This document shows, in pieces, positions 22,601-32,759 of a DNA stretch of 33,109 nucleotides; within the stretch, counting starts at the first letter, position 1; every line of letters starts with the position of its first letter. Made by a program: the position numbers and the translations under genes. Origin of the DNA: Pelargonium cotyledonis (taxonomy: Eukaryota; Streptophyta; Magnoliopsida; Geraniales; Geraniaceae); assembly GCA_036897625.1 (NCBI GenBank), contig JAYMTA010000257.1:1-33109 (forward strand). Direction: 5' to 3'. The notes under the pieces were generated by a model. The model was given only the letters and a program-made list of their open reading frames with translations. It was not told the DNA's origin and did no database searches.

Positions 22601-23253
22601 ATGTATTGATTTTATTGTCATCATGTATGTGCCTGTATTCATTTTCAGTCTAATGGCTAGTCTCCATGACCACTAGCCCTTAGACTGAATGTGTAAATTC
22701 TTTATTATAGTCTTACAACTGGCTTATTAAGATTGCTTTTTATTTTCTTCTTCTTGGTGTCAAATCTTTCAATGCAGAAGTTGATTTTTCCTCTGCCTTT
22801 CTTAACTCTCAGGTTAAAGTTGCAGACAGAACAGCAGTTGTTACAGCAAATGCAGAAACTTTGGTAGTCAGCCCTCTCGGTATCCAAGAGGCCATTGACG
22901 CCGAAGTTGGTAAGTGCACTAATCTTTGAGCATGCATGATTTCCACATCTATTCTCAGCTTGATGTTTGGCATGGTAGTCCAAATATTGAATCCTTGTGT
23001 GACTTCATTGTATATAGATTAAAAGAAACTTTTAGTTATCTATGATGTTTTTAAAGGGGCTGATCATTGATATTCATGTCTTTTAATTTGCAATGCAGCC
23101 AAAACCCCCTGAGGCAGATCTTTCATTCGGCCATCAGGGACAGAGGTTGTCATACGCTTATACGCAGAGGCATCCGGACAGGAAGCAGTGGACAGTCTAG
23201 CCAAATCTGTAGCCCAAATTGCGAACAAGTTCCTAGGTGTTGACAAAACCTAA
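19642..23253 (+). pseudogene. DRT101: Phosphoacetylglucosamine mutase (DRT101/AGM) pseudogene, introns retained
   Basis: Nine exon-like blocks keep the family's order and good splice sites: 19642-19702, 19780-20041, 20557-20676, 20772-20911, 20990-21238, 21709-22092, 22177-22352, 22813-22909 and 23099-23253. They resemble Arabidopsis DRT101, which interconverts GlcNAc-6-P and GlcNAc-1-P for UDP-GlcNAc. The catalytic-serine motif ITASHN, LLGRDTRPSGES, LDGDADRL and FIRPSGTE are still readable. Five lesions break the frame: a missing base near 19845 (stop at 19869-19871); one extra G in the run 21075-21079 (stop 21087-21089); a missing A near 21221; loss of about twelve codons plus an indel near 21998-22017, removing the sugar-binding GIYFEANG block (stop 22061-22063); and a CGA-to-TGA stop at 23110-23112. 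The Asp after PSGTE is also Val. Retained introns exclude retroposition and point to a duplicated copy or a decayed original. Two lesions are in homopolymers and could be sequencing errors; the deletion and nonsense codon are not easily so. Confidence 0.85.
22644..22689. repeat. Short near-perfect hairpin in a pseudogene intron
   Basis: TCAGTCTAATGGCTAGT (22645-22661) faces ACTAGCCCTTAGACTGA (22672-22688) across a 10-base spacer; 16 of 17 positions pair, and one more flanking T-A pair extends the stem. It sits in the intron between blocks 7 and 8 of the DRT101 pseudogene. It may be the remains of a palindromic MITE or a local foldback. It is too short for a typical plant miRNA precursor. Confidence 0.6.
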
Positions 23254-25127
23254 TTGTCTCCTCCCAACTCTCTGTTCTAACCCAAGTAACAGATGCATCT
23301 TTATGGGCATAGGTTTCCAGTTTGACAAACCTTTTGAGTTAAATTTTTGATATTAATCAATCCATCTGTGTATGTGCCATATTGTTCAATACAATCTCAA
23401 GATTAGTGTGTTAATTTTAAAAATTGGACTCGGGAGATTGCTAAATGTCACAACAAAGTACAGTTTGATTGATACTTATGATACCAGATTGAGCAATGTA
23501 CAATGATGAACAGAAATTTTATATATAAATGCAGGTGGATATATTTTACAAAGCTCAAGATATTTTTTCTCACGAATGCTTATTCTCTTCCATTCGTGAA
23601 ATTGGTTAGATTGTGTGTGCATCAAGGCAATTGCTCAGTTGGATTCAGTACCGAAATCTAGAAACTAAGCAATTTTCAACATACCGAAATCTAGAAACTA
23701 TATTCCAAGTCATCATAGTATCAAATTTATTGTCATTAACAAAAAAAATTAAGGTGGCATCACCATGTTTTGTACCCATTGATGTCTCTCCACAATGAGA
23801 TTTTTTGTATAAGGAAGAAAATTTCTCCATGGCATTTAAAACTTGAATAGTAAACATAAAATCACAACAATTCAGGCCATCCCAATATGAAATTTAACTC
23901 TTCATTCAGTGTAAATTTGCACTTGCCTAGTCTCCATTGCTTGCTTCAATACATGTATCTCTCCCCCTAAGTATATAGCCTGCATCAAATTCAATTATGA
24001 AGTGTTATAAGGTACATTTTCACCAATAGCAAATAGTCTGGATGTAATTGCAACATGATTATAGCAATGACTCTGCCAATAAACAAGATGCACCGAGCAG
24101 CATATGCCCCCCACTGCAAATGCGAACTATGAAATTGTGAACATCCAATGAATGTAAAGTTTAAAGCAACCCAAGAGCCACAATGTGCATGAGATCGACG
24201 TGTTATAAACAAACCCATATTTCTTATCGACATGATTCATACATTCGTTTCTTAATGTAGCATCAATGTTGCTTTGCTAAACTTCCAATACTTATTAAAC
24301 AGCATGATAAACAAATCATACCAGAAGCTGCTTAGATTACCACAACACAACAACCTTGTAAGATCAAACCCTACAGAGAATTTTTCAAAGCGGGATCCAA
24401 CCATGATTTCTTTTTTGATAAGAAACTTTAACATGTGTTCCTAAGTAACTGGAACTGGAAGGCTTCCCAGTTGTTATTTCAAGAAAGTTGAGAGAAAATG
24501 TCTGGTTTAGCTCAGAAATAAATATACACCGTGTATAAAGCTGATAAAATAGGGGAACAAGATAACAAAATCTCAGAAACGTTTTTTTATCTCAATATTT
24601 GAACAACACTCATTAACAACTATATTCAACAACCTGTAACTAAGCTATTTGTGTATTTAGATCAGGAAAAAGAACATGTTTAATTTCTAAATATCAAACT
24701 CAAGTGAACAAACCCTAAATCCTTACTAGTTGAGATCATCAGTCATCACATTAATTCTTATACACCACGTTAGCGCATTTCCATGTCGCCACACAATTTG
24801 GATAATATATCTCATCTTCTCGTACATTTATAGGACACCATTGAACACAAACAACCATCTTAAACTACTGTCTAGTCTTTGTTTTGTCTAAATCTGTATT
24901 CAATACAAGTACAGTCGAATTGCTCACATGCGAATTAGTGTCATCTCTAAAACAAAATGAAAAACCAAAATTAATTACACTCATGAACAAGCCAGTTATG
25001 GGCAGTAATGTGATGTGGATATTAATTTTAGAAAAAGGTTTTGAACAATGTTACTGGTGAGAATATTACCTCATTGCAGCCTGTAAAATCAAAATCAAGC
25101 AACAAATTTTCAGTTCTTCATCTAACC
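23254..25127. other. Intergenic stretch, about 1.9 kb
   Basis: The left part is 3' flank of the DRT101 pseudogene and the right part should hold the 3' UTR of maMYB. No exon or RNA gene is supported on either strand. The short minus-strand frames at 23645-23857, 23991-24233 and 24252-24434 have no recognisable content. The only ordered feature noticed is the short direct repeat at 23649-23700. Confidence 0.5.
23649..23700. repeat. 19-bp direct repeat, period 33 bp
   Basis: TACCGAAATCTAGAAACTA occurs at 23649-23667 and again, identically, at 23682-23700. This is a local two-copy duplication with no evident function. Confidence 0.85.
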
Positions 25128-26069
25128 CTAATTGCCTCCTTTGGAGCTCCGGAAGTCCTTTTTCAACTCGGAAACTCTTTTGACACAAGCAGCCTTTGTC
25201 TTGCCAGGCACAGCAGCAGCAATCTTCTCCCACCTCATCGAAGCCTCCTTCGGAAATGCCTTCAATGCATTAAGCAATGCGATATCTTCTCCGGTCGACC
25301 AAGTAACCGGGCCGCCGCCATCCTCTTTCTTGCTTTCACTGACTTCGCTTAACCCTTCATTTGCGGCCTCAATTCTCTTGTCCAATTTCCGATCCTTCAA
25401 AAACCTCGCATACGAATCTCCATCATCCATCTTCTTCTCTCCCAAATCCTTCGCCATCTTGATCACGCTCTCCACCCTGTGCCTCCCTCTGAACGCCTCC
25501 GCGATGATCTCCCACCGCCGCAGCTTCCCGGCTGGATTCTTCACCAGCTGCTTCCTCAGCAGCTCCACGTCCTCCTCGGTCCAATCCTTCTCTTCCTCGC
25601 TAGCACCAACAGATCCGTTATTGCTCTCCCCCTTCTTCTTCCCCTCCCTCGACGATCCATTAACATTTGCAACCAACGGAGCTGAAACAACACCAGAATC
25701 GTCAGATCTGCGAGGTTTCGACCTCTTCTGGTTCGAACGCTTCCTGGAGTCGTCCTCACTCTCGCTCTCCTGCTCCGGGAACTCGACGACTGGACCATGG
25801 CCGACGCGGATGTCACCGCCGGTCACGGAAACTGGAGCGAACGGGCCGATTAGGAGAGACAATGCGAGCCACAAGAGGATAGATTTGAGGGGCTCGATTT
25901 CCACGGTAAAGATGGAGAGAGCGAGGAATGCGGAAGAAACGGCGACGAAGACGGCGACGAGTGGCTTGTTGAGCTGCTGGTAATCGGTAGGTGGATCGGC
26001 AGCTGAAGAAGACGTCGCGCGAGACTGGAAGAGGAATCTAGGCCTGGCGTCCTCGTCCAGAAACTCCAT
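25128..26069 (-). CDS. MAMYB: Membrane-anchored MYB-like protein (maMYB)
   Basis: An intronless frame of 942 nt encodes 313 aa. The ATG at 26069 (MEFLDEDARPRF) is the first in-frame ATG and matches the start of Arabidopsis maMYB (At5g45420). Two hydrophobic segments lie at about 37-55 and 62-80, forming a membrane hairpin. Next come an acidic stretch (EQESESEDDSRK, about 99-110) and a basic, nuclear-signal-like cluster (KRSNQKRSKPRR). Two SANT/MYB-like repeats follow: DWTEEDVELLRKQL to IKMAKDLG (about 162-210) and VTWSTGEDIALLNAL to VKRVSELKK (about 255-304). In Arabidopsis the protein is ER-anchored and needed for root-hair elongation; that role here is inference. The CT-rich leader and site II promoter just upstream fit broad expression. 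The long plus-strand frame over the same DNA (25132-25983) is an antisense shadow. Confidence 0.93.
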   Translation of the reverse strand: MEFLDEDARPRFLFQSRATSSSAADPPTDYQQLNKPLVAVFVAVSSAFLALSIFTVEIEPLKSILLWLALSLLIGPFAPVSVTGGDIRVGHGPVVEFPEQESESEDDSRKRSNQKRSKPRRSDDSGVVSAPLVANVNGSSREGKKKGESNNGSVGASEEEKDWTEEDVELLRKQLVKNPAGKLRRWEIIAEAFRGRHRVESVIKMAKDLGEKKMDDGDSYARFLKDRKLDKRIEAANEGLSEVSESKKEDGGGPVTWSTGEDIALLNALKAFPKEASMRWEKIAAAVPGKTKAACVKRVSELKKDFRSSKGGN

Positions 26070-26104
26070 GATTGATTCAGGAGGAGCTCTCTTCTTCAAC
26101 TGCT

Positions 26105-26132
<28 letters not shown>
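26105..26132. repeat. (AG)14 microsatellite in the maMYB 5' leader
   Basis: Fourteen AG units lie 36 bp upstream of the maMYB start codon. In transcript sense this is (CT)n, the same arrangement as in the PMT14 leader. Confidence 0.9.
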
Positions 26133-26137
<5 letters not shown>

Positions 26138-26213
26138 TTCCAAAATAGGTAGTCGATTCAGATGGTTCGAGCTCAGTACCTGTTTTTGATCCTTTTGCAG
26201 TTTCACGTCAACG

Positions 26214-26275
26214 ATATGGGCCCAAATATATAGGCTAAGCCCATTATTAGATTAATGGGCCGATAAAGCCCATTA
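26214..26275 (-). promoter_or_regulatory. Site II-rich promoter of maMYB
   Basis: The palindrome TGGGCCCA (26217-26224) contains a site II motif on each strand. Further copies are AGCCCA (26238-26243), TGGGCC (26256-26261) and AGCCCA (26267-26272). They lie about 150-200 bp upstream of the ATG. Clusters of TGGGCY are typical of plant genes active in dividing cells. The motifs are seen; function is inference. Confidence 0.55.
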
Positions 26276-26280
26276 TATTG

Positions 26281-26885
26281 GAAGGTACAGTTTTTATGGC
26301 ACAAATAATGATCATTCATGAAGATGAAGATGTTTATTTTCATGAATAGAGTTGGCTTTGTTATTTTTCATGTTATGGCATTTTGTTATCTTTGTACAAT
26401 TAGTGTATGTTTAAACGAGACAATAAGTTTAGGTTTTAACTTTTGGATTCATGTTAACATTTACGGGATTCTGTATAGGGGTGAGCTGTAGTAGGCAGCT
26501 GTCTATGTCATCTCTCAAAACTTAATTATATATTAGACATATTAGCAACTTTCTTAATGGATATTTGCATTCATCGGTAATTTAATTTCCCTTATAAGGT
26601 CGAGATTATAGTTTATATGTTTGGGTTCGTTTTAATATGCTCTCCCCGATCCTACATCCTAGCTTCACTACTATGTACAAGTGATGCATTTGTTTCTCTG
26701 TTGCAATAGATGGAATCTTTAACACTATCTTGAATGAAAAAACAATGTAAGTACAGTATAGTTAAAATGCAAACACATTGAAAAATGACAACTTGAGTGA
26801 ATAAATATGGGAACTAGCTATAGCTAACAAAACAACAAAACTACAATCAGTGAAGAAGAGCTAAATCTGCATTGGATTTGTAGTT
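26281..26885. other. Intergenic stretch between maMYB and EXLB1
   Basis: AT-rich DNA that contains distal maMYB promoter and the 3' UTR of the expansin-like gene. Nothing else is recognised. Confidence 0.5.
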
Positions 26886-28101
26886 TCATATGTTCACTTG
26901 CACTCCTGTGTCATATGTTGCTCCGGCTTTCCAGTCCGAGGGCAAGTTGTTAACCGGGACAACCCATGTCTCATTTCCATCACCGTCACTAAATAGCATC
27001 CTCAATGACAAGGGACCACTCGGGGGAGGGGCAGTTGCCCACACTGCTCCATAGCTCCTATCCAGGAGCTTGCACACAGAATTATCAGTCTGCACATAGT
27101 AAATACCAATTTTGTGATCATTATGTGCATTTGGTTTGATTGTATTTGGAAAACTAAAAAATTAAAAAACAATTATCCATTTTCCAGTTTTCCGTGCAAT
27201 TAAACAAGTTTTTCAGTTTTCCATTAGAAAATTGGAGGAAATACTCCGTTACTGAACAGACCGTCAAGATTTCACTGTGAATCTGTCATGTCGTTGTTGT
27301 GTTACTGAATAAAAGCAAATATAAAGTACCTCACACAGATGCACAGCTGTGATATCATCCCTGCCTTGCTGATACCAAATGATAAAAGCCAAGTAATAAG
27401 GGTAATCACTGTTCTCATCAATCTTGATTGTTATGTTCTTGTTTGGGTATCTGCAAGAAACTCTATTTCCAGAAAAGGAAACATTATGCTCCATATTTAG
27501 TACATACTGATCCATATCAGTATTTGTTTCCTCGTATAAAAGGCAACAAAGCTTGTATTTTTAATGTAAGATCTTACCTCCTATATTCAATGTCTACAAT
27601 GCCAAGGACTAATAAGGATTCAGCTGCATTTGTGGTCTGAGCCATGTGGCGAAAGGCGCGCCTGCTTAGAATGAAGTCAGTGTTGTCACTGGCGCCGTGG
27701 TCTGTTATAACAACTGTGACTCCATTTTCTGAGCAATAGGCTCTGTTGGTGCATCTCACTTGGTAGCAATTTCCACATCCAACACCATTTCTGAAGAGAT
27801 CAGATGCTGCTGATACATCCCCGTCGTTGAGTGTTGCTCCAAACGAGCCAAATCCGCACGCTCCAACTACAGATTCAATAAGGTCAGTGACAGCACTGTG
27901 TGACACATGTTTTAGAACTATATAAATTGTAATGTAACATGTAAATACTCTCTTACTATCTGTTCCATTTTCATCAGAATTCGGGTAGTACACTGCGCGA
28001 GAGTGGACAAAACAGTCATTACATGTTGCAGCCTCAGCTAGAGTTTGCAAGAGGAGCACAAGTGCAAAAATGGGCAGAAGAGAGTGAAGAGAAAGAGCCA
28101 T
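26886..28101 (-). CDS. EXLB1: Expansin-like B protein (EXLB1 type)
   Basis: Four exons on the minus strand: 28101-27957, 27866-27578, 27462-27330 and 27089-26886, giving 771 nt (256 aa), normal for the family. A signal peptide (MALSLHSLLPIFALVLLLQT, cleavage about residue 24) is followed by CNDCFVHSRAVYYPNSDENG, a double-psi beta-barrel (about 48-148) with ACGFGSFGATLNDGDVSAAS and GVGCGNCYQVRC, and a C-terminal grass-pollen/CBM63-type domain from VSCRYPNKNITI to DWKAGATYDTGVQV. The HFD motif of alpha- and beta-expansins is absent (here TDFILS), as in other EXLB proteins. It is secreted to the cell wall; wall-loosening activity is not established for EXLB. Intron 1 is 90 nt, in frame and stop-free, so its retention would add 30 residues inside the N-terminal region. 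Confidence 0.93.
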
Positions 28102-28175
28102 TATAGCACAAGTTGTGAAAGCAAAAGAAGACAAGGAATTGAAGTGAGGCTTGAAAGCATAACAGGTTTGTGGCA

Positions 28176-28183
28176 TATATATA
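28176..28183 (-). promoter_or_regulatory. TATA box of EXLB1
   Basis: TATATATA on the minus strand lies about 75 bp upstream of the ATG at 28101, which would leave a leader of about 45 nt. Position and sequence fit a plant TATA element. Confidence 0.65.
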
Positions 28184-28391
28184 GTGAGCTGAACAGAGCA
28201 CTTGATGATTTCTTTAGTTTGGTGAGCCTCAGTTTTGACATTTTGTGTCAAGTTTTAACCAAAAGATGCTTTAGTAAATGGATATTTCGTTACGATTGTT
28301 TCGCTAACATGTGGAATATTGTAGCTGTATTCAAGACTAAAGCTTGAAACTAACCAAACTCAGTCTCATAAGTGTGAATTAACTGTAATGT

Positions 28392-28399
28392 TCACGTGA
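28392..28399. promoter_or_regulatory. Palindromic G-box in the EXLB1 promoter
   Basis: TTCACGTGAA (28391-28400) is a perfect 10-bp palindrome around the G-box core CACGTG, about 290 bp upstream of the EXLB1 start. G-boxes bind bHLH and bZIP factors. Actual use is inference. Confidence 0.45.
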
Positions 28400-28400
28400 A

Positions 28401-30105
28401 AAGAATGCATATAGATAAGCACAAAGGTAGATTGGTAGAAATTAGTGCATGATCTGTAAAAACTATTTTTCTGTCAGAAACTTGATTTTCCAGTTTATTA
28501 ATGAGGATTATATTAGAAGCTTATGGAAATGATAGGTAGAGCAAGCATGTTGAGCCTAATCATCATCATCATCATCTCTTTTGAATAAAGCATTTCAACA
28601 AATAGAAGCAACTGTTTTCAGTATGTTGTGTTGCTTGATGATGGCTGCTACTGTTTTGTGTGAAAAATATTAGTATAAGAACCATAATCTCTCAACAACA
28701 ACTTGAATAAAAAAAAACCTAAACTTTGAGCAATTTGGTACTTTACTCTTGGTTTAAATAAAGTGAGCATAATGATGAGAATGGGATTGTGGAAGGTTAT
28801 AGGTTGAGAGTTGTCACATTATGTTAATTGGAAGGATGTGCTATCAAACAAGTTAAATGATGAACAAAGCCATTGCTAGCTCTATACATGTGCCTTTAAC
28901 TTTGTTTATTAAGAGTGCCAAATAAAATTGTTCCTTAACTGCCAGCATCTCAGCATTAGCAAACACTCCAACAACAAAATAATATTTTAAAAATCAGTCA
29001 ACAAAATTTCTTTAAATAGTTTATTCATATCACTACTGATGCAGTTGATTTGTAATTGTTCGAAGTGTCGAAGTCCAGATATGAGCCAGAGGATTGGGCT
29101 TTGGGGGATGAATGTTGGAGGTTTGGGTTCTCGTTCTTGAATTTCATGTGTTTGTGCAAGGGTGGTGCACTATTAATAGAAACCCAGTATATTTCTAGGA
29201 AGACTACTCGGGCGTGAGAATAAAAATCTCATTCGGGAGAATTTGAATCACACCTCACTAGTAGGACTCTAAAGAGCATTTTTACATTGAGAAAGTCACT
29301 TGAATATTGTGGAACTTTCTATTACTAAGAGATGAGTATTTATATTTACAAACTAAGTTCGTCACGTGTCGTCGTATGGTTAGTTGCTAGTGATGTGGGG
29401 CCCTCTTCAAGTGTTAAAATTCTAGCCTTTCTGGTGAGGTTTGGAGCTTTGTAAGTCTTTCAAGCATTACAAGGAGAATATAGCCTCTAAGAGCTTCTAC
29501 CGCTCGGATAGGAGGTGTTAGCGATGAAACTCCGTGAAACCGCAATGACATATTTGAATGAGACATCCGAAGGTTCGTGATAAAAGTAAAATTAAACAAT
29601 TATATCCATATTTTGTGATCTCTTGCTCCCAAGATCTAAAATTGGTTTTTAAGAATTTGCTACACATTTTTCAATATCCGTTGATAACTCGTCTCATGCC
29701 ACCCACGAATATGTGGACCGATGTCAAAACGAGCAAAGGTTGAACAGCTCAAACCCAGTATTTAAACTACGTCGTCGTCGTTTCATTGTCGAGCTGTGTA
29801 ATCCAACTATTTTGAAAAGTGTAAAAAAGTGTGAGGAAGATATTTTTGATTGGCAAGTTTAAGGTAAGATGCAATTCATGGGTGGAGATTAGATAGAGTG
29901 ATTGGTCAATGGTTTGTTAGAATTCCCAATTTTGCAGGAAAACTGGCATTTTGTCTTCTTCTTTTTTTTTTTTTTTTGTCTTCTTCTTTTTCATTTCACC
30001 ACATTGGTGTTTTTTTCTTTTCGGTTTTATACCATGCGGTTCCTGAGCAAGCCCGCACATTTGCGGTTAACACCTTTAAACCGTTTTATCACACTTAGAC
30101 TAATC
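28401..30105. other. Intergenic stretch with possible worn LTR-like sequence
   Basis: No gene is supported. Around 29040-29600 the base composition and phrasing (a TATTTATATTTACAAAC block after a stretch of mixed sequence) resemble a degraded retrotransposon LTR, but I find no clear TG...CA ends, primer-binding site or paired copy. Another CACGTG lies at 29363-29368. A T-rich run lies at about 29961-29977. Confidence 0.35.
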
Positions 30106-30159
30106 AACATTCGAGGTTTGTTTTCATAAAAAAAAAAAAAAAAACATTCGAGGTTTGTT
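30106..30159 (+). mobile_element. Almost body-less retroposition scar (17-bp target duplication around an A run)
   Basis: AACATTCGAGGTTTGTT is present twice without a mismatch, at 30106-30122 and 30143-30159. Between the copies is only TTCAT followed by fifteen A (30123-30142). A target-site duplication enclosing an A tail and almost no body is expected when target-primed reverse transcription stops just after copying the tail. Slippage or duplication is a less likely explanation because the A tract abuts the second copy exactly. Confidence 0.7.
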
Positions 30160-30494
30160 CAGTTAAAACTTTCATCTCTCTACATGAGTGTATTGAGCAG
30201 GAATCGAATACAATCATTCTTCTAACTCACGCAATATGTGTTGTCAACTGCACTACTATCCTTAGGTCACCACGCTGTGTTTTGGTGACTATAGAAGTAA
30301 TAAGTAATAATCAATGTGGAGCCAAAATAACAGTTTTCAGAAAGTTTGGGGCAGCTTTTCAAATACGTAAATTACCATCAGAATCTCATTCGCTCGCGTC
30401 TCTTATATTCTCTGCCAGATCCCATTGATGCATCTCTACATATAACCATCCTTACCATTCATTTTCGATCATTGTTTTGCTTCCACGCCTCACC
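30160..30494 (+). promoter_or_regulatory. Promoter and 5' leader of SGPP
   Basis: This is the interval between the retroposition scar and the SGPP start codon. The stretch CTCGCGTCTCTTATATTCTCTGCC (about 30392-30417, written here in part) has a TATA-like TTATAT and a pyrimidine-rich initiator-like context. No other motif is recognised. Confidence 0.35.
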
Positions 30495-32571
30495 ATGACA
30501 CTTTCTTCGTCTGAAGTTTCTGAGGACAGGTATTCATTTTTTTCCCAATTCTTTGTGATTTGATCACATGATTTTCGAAAATTTGTATGATATTTTCTTC
30601 TGGATTCTCAAATTTTGTTTGTATAGCCCACCATTGGTGGACAGATTGTGAGCTCTGTTACATCCCATTTTCGCGTTCCATCCATTGATTTATACTGACA
30701 ATATTGAGCTCATACACGATCAGTTTTTGAGCTTTTGTTTATCATTAGGTCTTTTGAGGAATCAGGATCTGTTTTATCCTATGGGTCTGTCTTCATAAAC
30801 TTTATCCTTGTTGTTGCTTTGTGATTTTGTGAAATGTGAAATAGTCGGGTAAGCTGTCTATTTAACCTTTCTGAGTTACTAGTATACTTTGTTTTGCTAG
30901 CAAAAAGTGAACAATTATTTTGGGACGGAGCAAGTTTATTTTTTTCAGCGAGTGATGATATATAATATAATATAGGTCCGAATAACCATTGTTGTCATTG
31001 GAAGCTTACCAATTGCTTGTACATATTCTTAGTCCAGTGAGGTGCCTAAGTTTATTTCGTTATTCTTGCTGGATAATCAATTGCTTCCCATGTAGAATCC
31101 AACTCAATTACTTTATGTTATTCCATGATTTTGTCGAATTCAGATGGTATTGTTCTTCGGGAGGCGTTCATATGTCACTTTTTGTTATGCTAATAGAGTC
31201 TCATAGTAACTTGATTAGGAGTGTTCATGTGCCCTGCAAGTGGGTTTAGTGGGTCTCTAGTTTTTAGCTGGCTTAACTATCTTCCCTATGTGAATTTAAG
31301 TACTAACAATTAACCAATCGACGAGTTCTTCACTGGGTTTTCCCAAGAAGCTCATCGAAGTGTTGTATTAGTAGATCATAGTGTTGCAACATGTGGAAAA
31401 GATAATAGTGACATATTTGTGTAGAGAATTTCAAGTTTCAACCAAAAGTCATTTTGTTTTCCATTTTATGCTTAACTCTTAGCAATCGCATACCGGTTGA
31501 TTGATTCGGTTCTTATTTCTGGATGCAGTAAAGATTCTCTTGCTAGTCTTGCTCCTCTTGAAGCAGTATTATTTGATATTGATGGAACTTTATGCGATTC
31601 AGATCCCCTCCACCACCAGGCCTTCTGTGTGATGCTTCAGGAGGTACAGATATAGACTTTTTTCACTCTCAGGCTCGTGTTCTTTGTTTGTGATCTTAAA
31701 ATTCACATTTATGTCCAACAATGATGAAGTGAATGAGGAAACGACTGTATTTATTCGCAAACCTGTTAGTTACAAATAGTTGGTAAGAATTAACTGAATT
31801 AGGGTGTTCAACAGATTGGTTTCAATGGTGGTGTCCCTATAACCGAAGAATTCTTTATTGACAACATTGCTGGTAAGCACAATGACGATATTGCAAAGGT
31901 ACTCTTCCCGGATGATCTCCAAAGGGGCCTAAAATTTTTGGATGATAAAGAAGCCATGTTTCGAAGGTAATTAATATCTTTTCTGATGTTCTTGAAACTC
32001 TTCCTTCAAGATCCTCCAGTAATTTTTCCTTTTCGTATGGACAAAACAGAATGGTCAAAGACCAAATGAAGCCTCTCAACGGGTTATATAAGTTGACGAA
32101 ATGGATAGAAGACCTTGGGTTGAAGCGAGCCGCCGTAACTAATGCCCCCAGAGAAAATGCTGAACTTATGATCTCAATTCTCGGCCTCTCGGACTACTTC
32201 AGTGCTCTAGTAATTGGCAGCGAGTGCGAGCATGCCAAACCACATCCAGACCCTTACCTAAAGGCCCTTGAACTTCTTAAGGTATCAAAGGAGCACACTT
32301 TCATATTTGAGGTACACATTCTATCCTGAAATTTTCAGAAGCTATTGTTTATAGGTCCTTGATTTTGTTATTGAAATTGGTCCTTTTTTTGTAGGACTCA
32401 CCTTCTGGGATAAGGGCAGGAGTGGCTGCTGGGATGCCTGTTGTTGGGATAGCTACTAGGAATCCAGAGCATTTACTGATGGAAGCAAAGCCAACATTCC
32501 TTGTAAAGGACTATGATGATCCCAAATTGTGGGCAGCTCTTGAGAAGCTAGATAATAAAAAAGAGGCTTGA
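30495..32571 (+). CDS. SGPP: HAD-superfamily sugar phosphatase (SGPP type)
   Basis: Five exons: 30495-30529, 31529-31643, 31815-31966, 32050-32311 and 32395-32571. They give 741 nt (246 aa), close to the 244 aa of Arabidopsis SGPP (At2g38740). All junctions are GT-AG with matching phase; intron 1 is long (999 nt). HAD motifs are complete: motif I FDIDGTL with nucleophile D28 and acid/base D30; a small alpha-helical cap (IAGKHNDDIAKVLFPDD); motif II T131 in AAVTNAP; motif III K164 in ECEHAKPHP; and motif IV E188-D189, split exactly by intron 4, continuing SPSGIRAGVAAGMPV. Family members dephosphorylate a range of sugar phosphates with Mg2+. There is no obvious transit peptide, so it is probably cytosolic. 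The start at 30495 (ACCATGA) is supported by the conserved short first exon. Confidence 0.93.
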
Positions 32572-32745
32572 TAATCTAGTGTAGCAGTTACAAAATTTAT
32601 TGGCTAGGACACATGATAACAAAAGAATGGTTTGCAGGATCCACAAGCCCCTTTACATGTGTAGCTAGCTTCCTTGAGTACACAGCTTGTACTGTAGTAA
32701 CAATATTTGTTCTATGGCAAATAAAGGAAAGGTATTTTCAAGGTT
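32572..32745 (+). other. 3' UTR of SGPP with AATAAA signal
   Basis: AATAAA at 32719-32724 lies about 150 nt after the stop codon, and T-rich DNA follows. It probably marks the polyadenylation site near 32740. Confidence 0.55.
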
Positions 32746-32759
32746 TATTTCTTTTTTTT

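Noticed and set aside
25132..25983. 283-codon plus-strand open frame
   Set aside because: It is antisense to the intronless maMYB gene, Ser/Pro/Leu-rich in the manner of a reversed GC-rich exon, and has no family resemblance.
26070..26099. Ten-residue N-terminal extension of maMYB
   Set aside because: It too starts at TTG; the ATG at 26069 matches the known protein start.
29040..29600. Possible LTR of a retrotransposon
   Set aside because: No TG...CA termini, primer-binding site, paired LTR or target duplication could be found by eye; kept only as a note in the intergenic entry.
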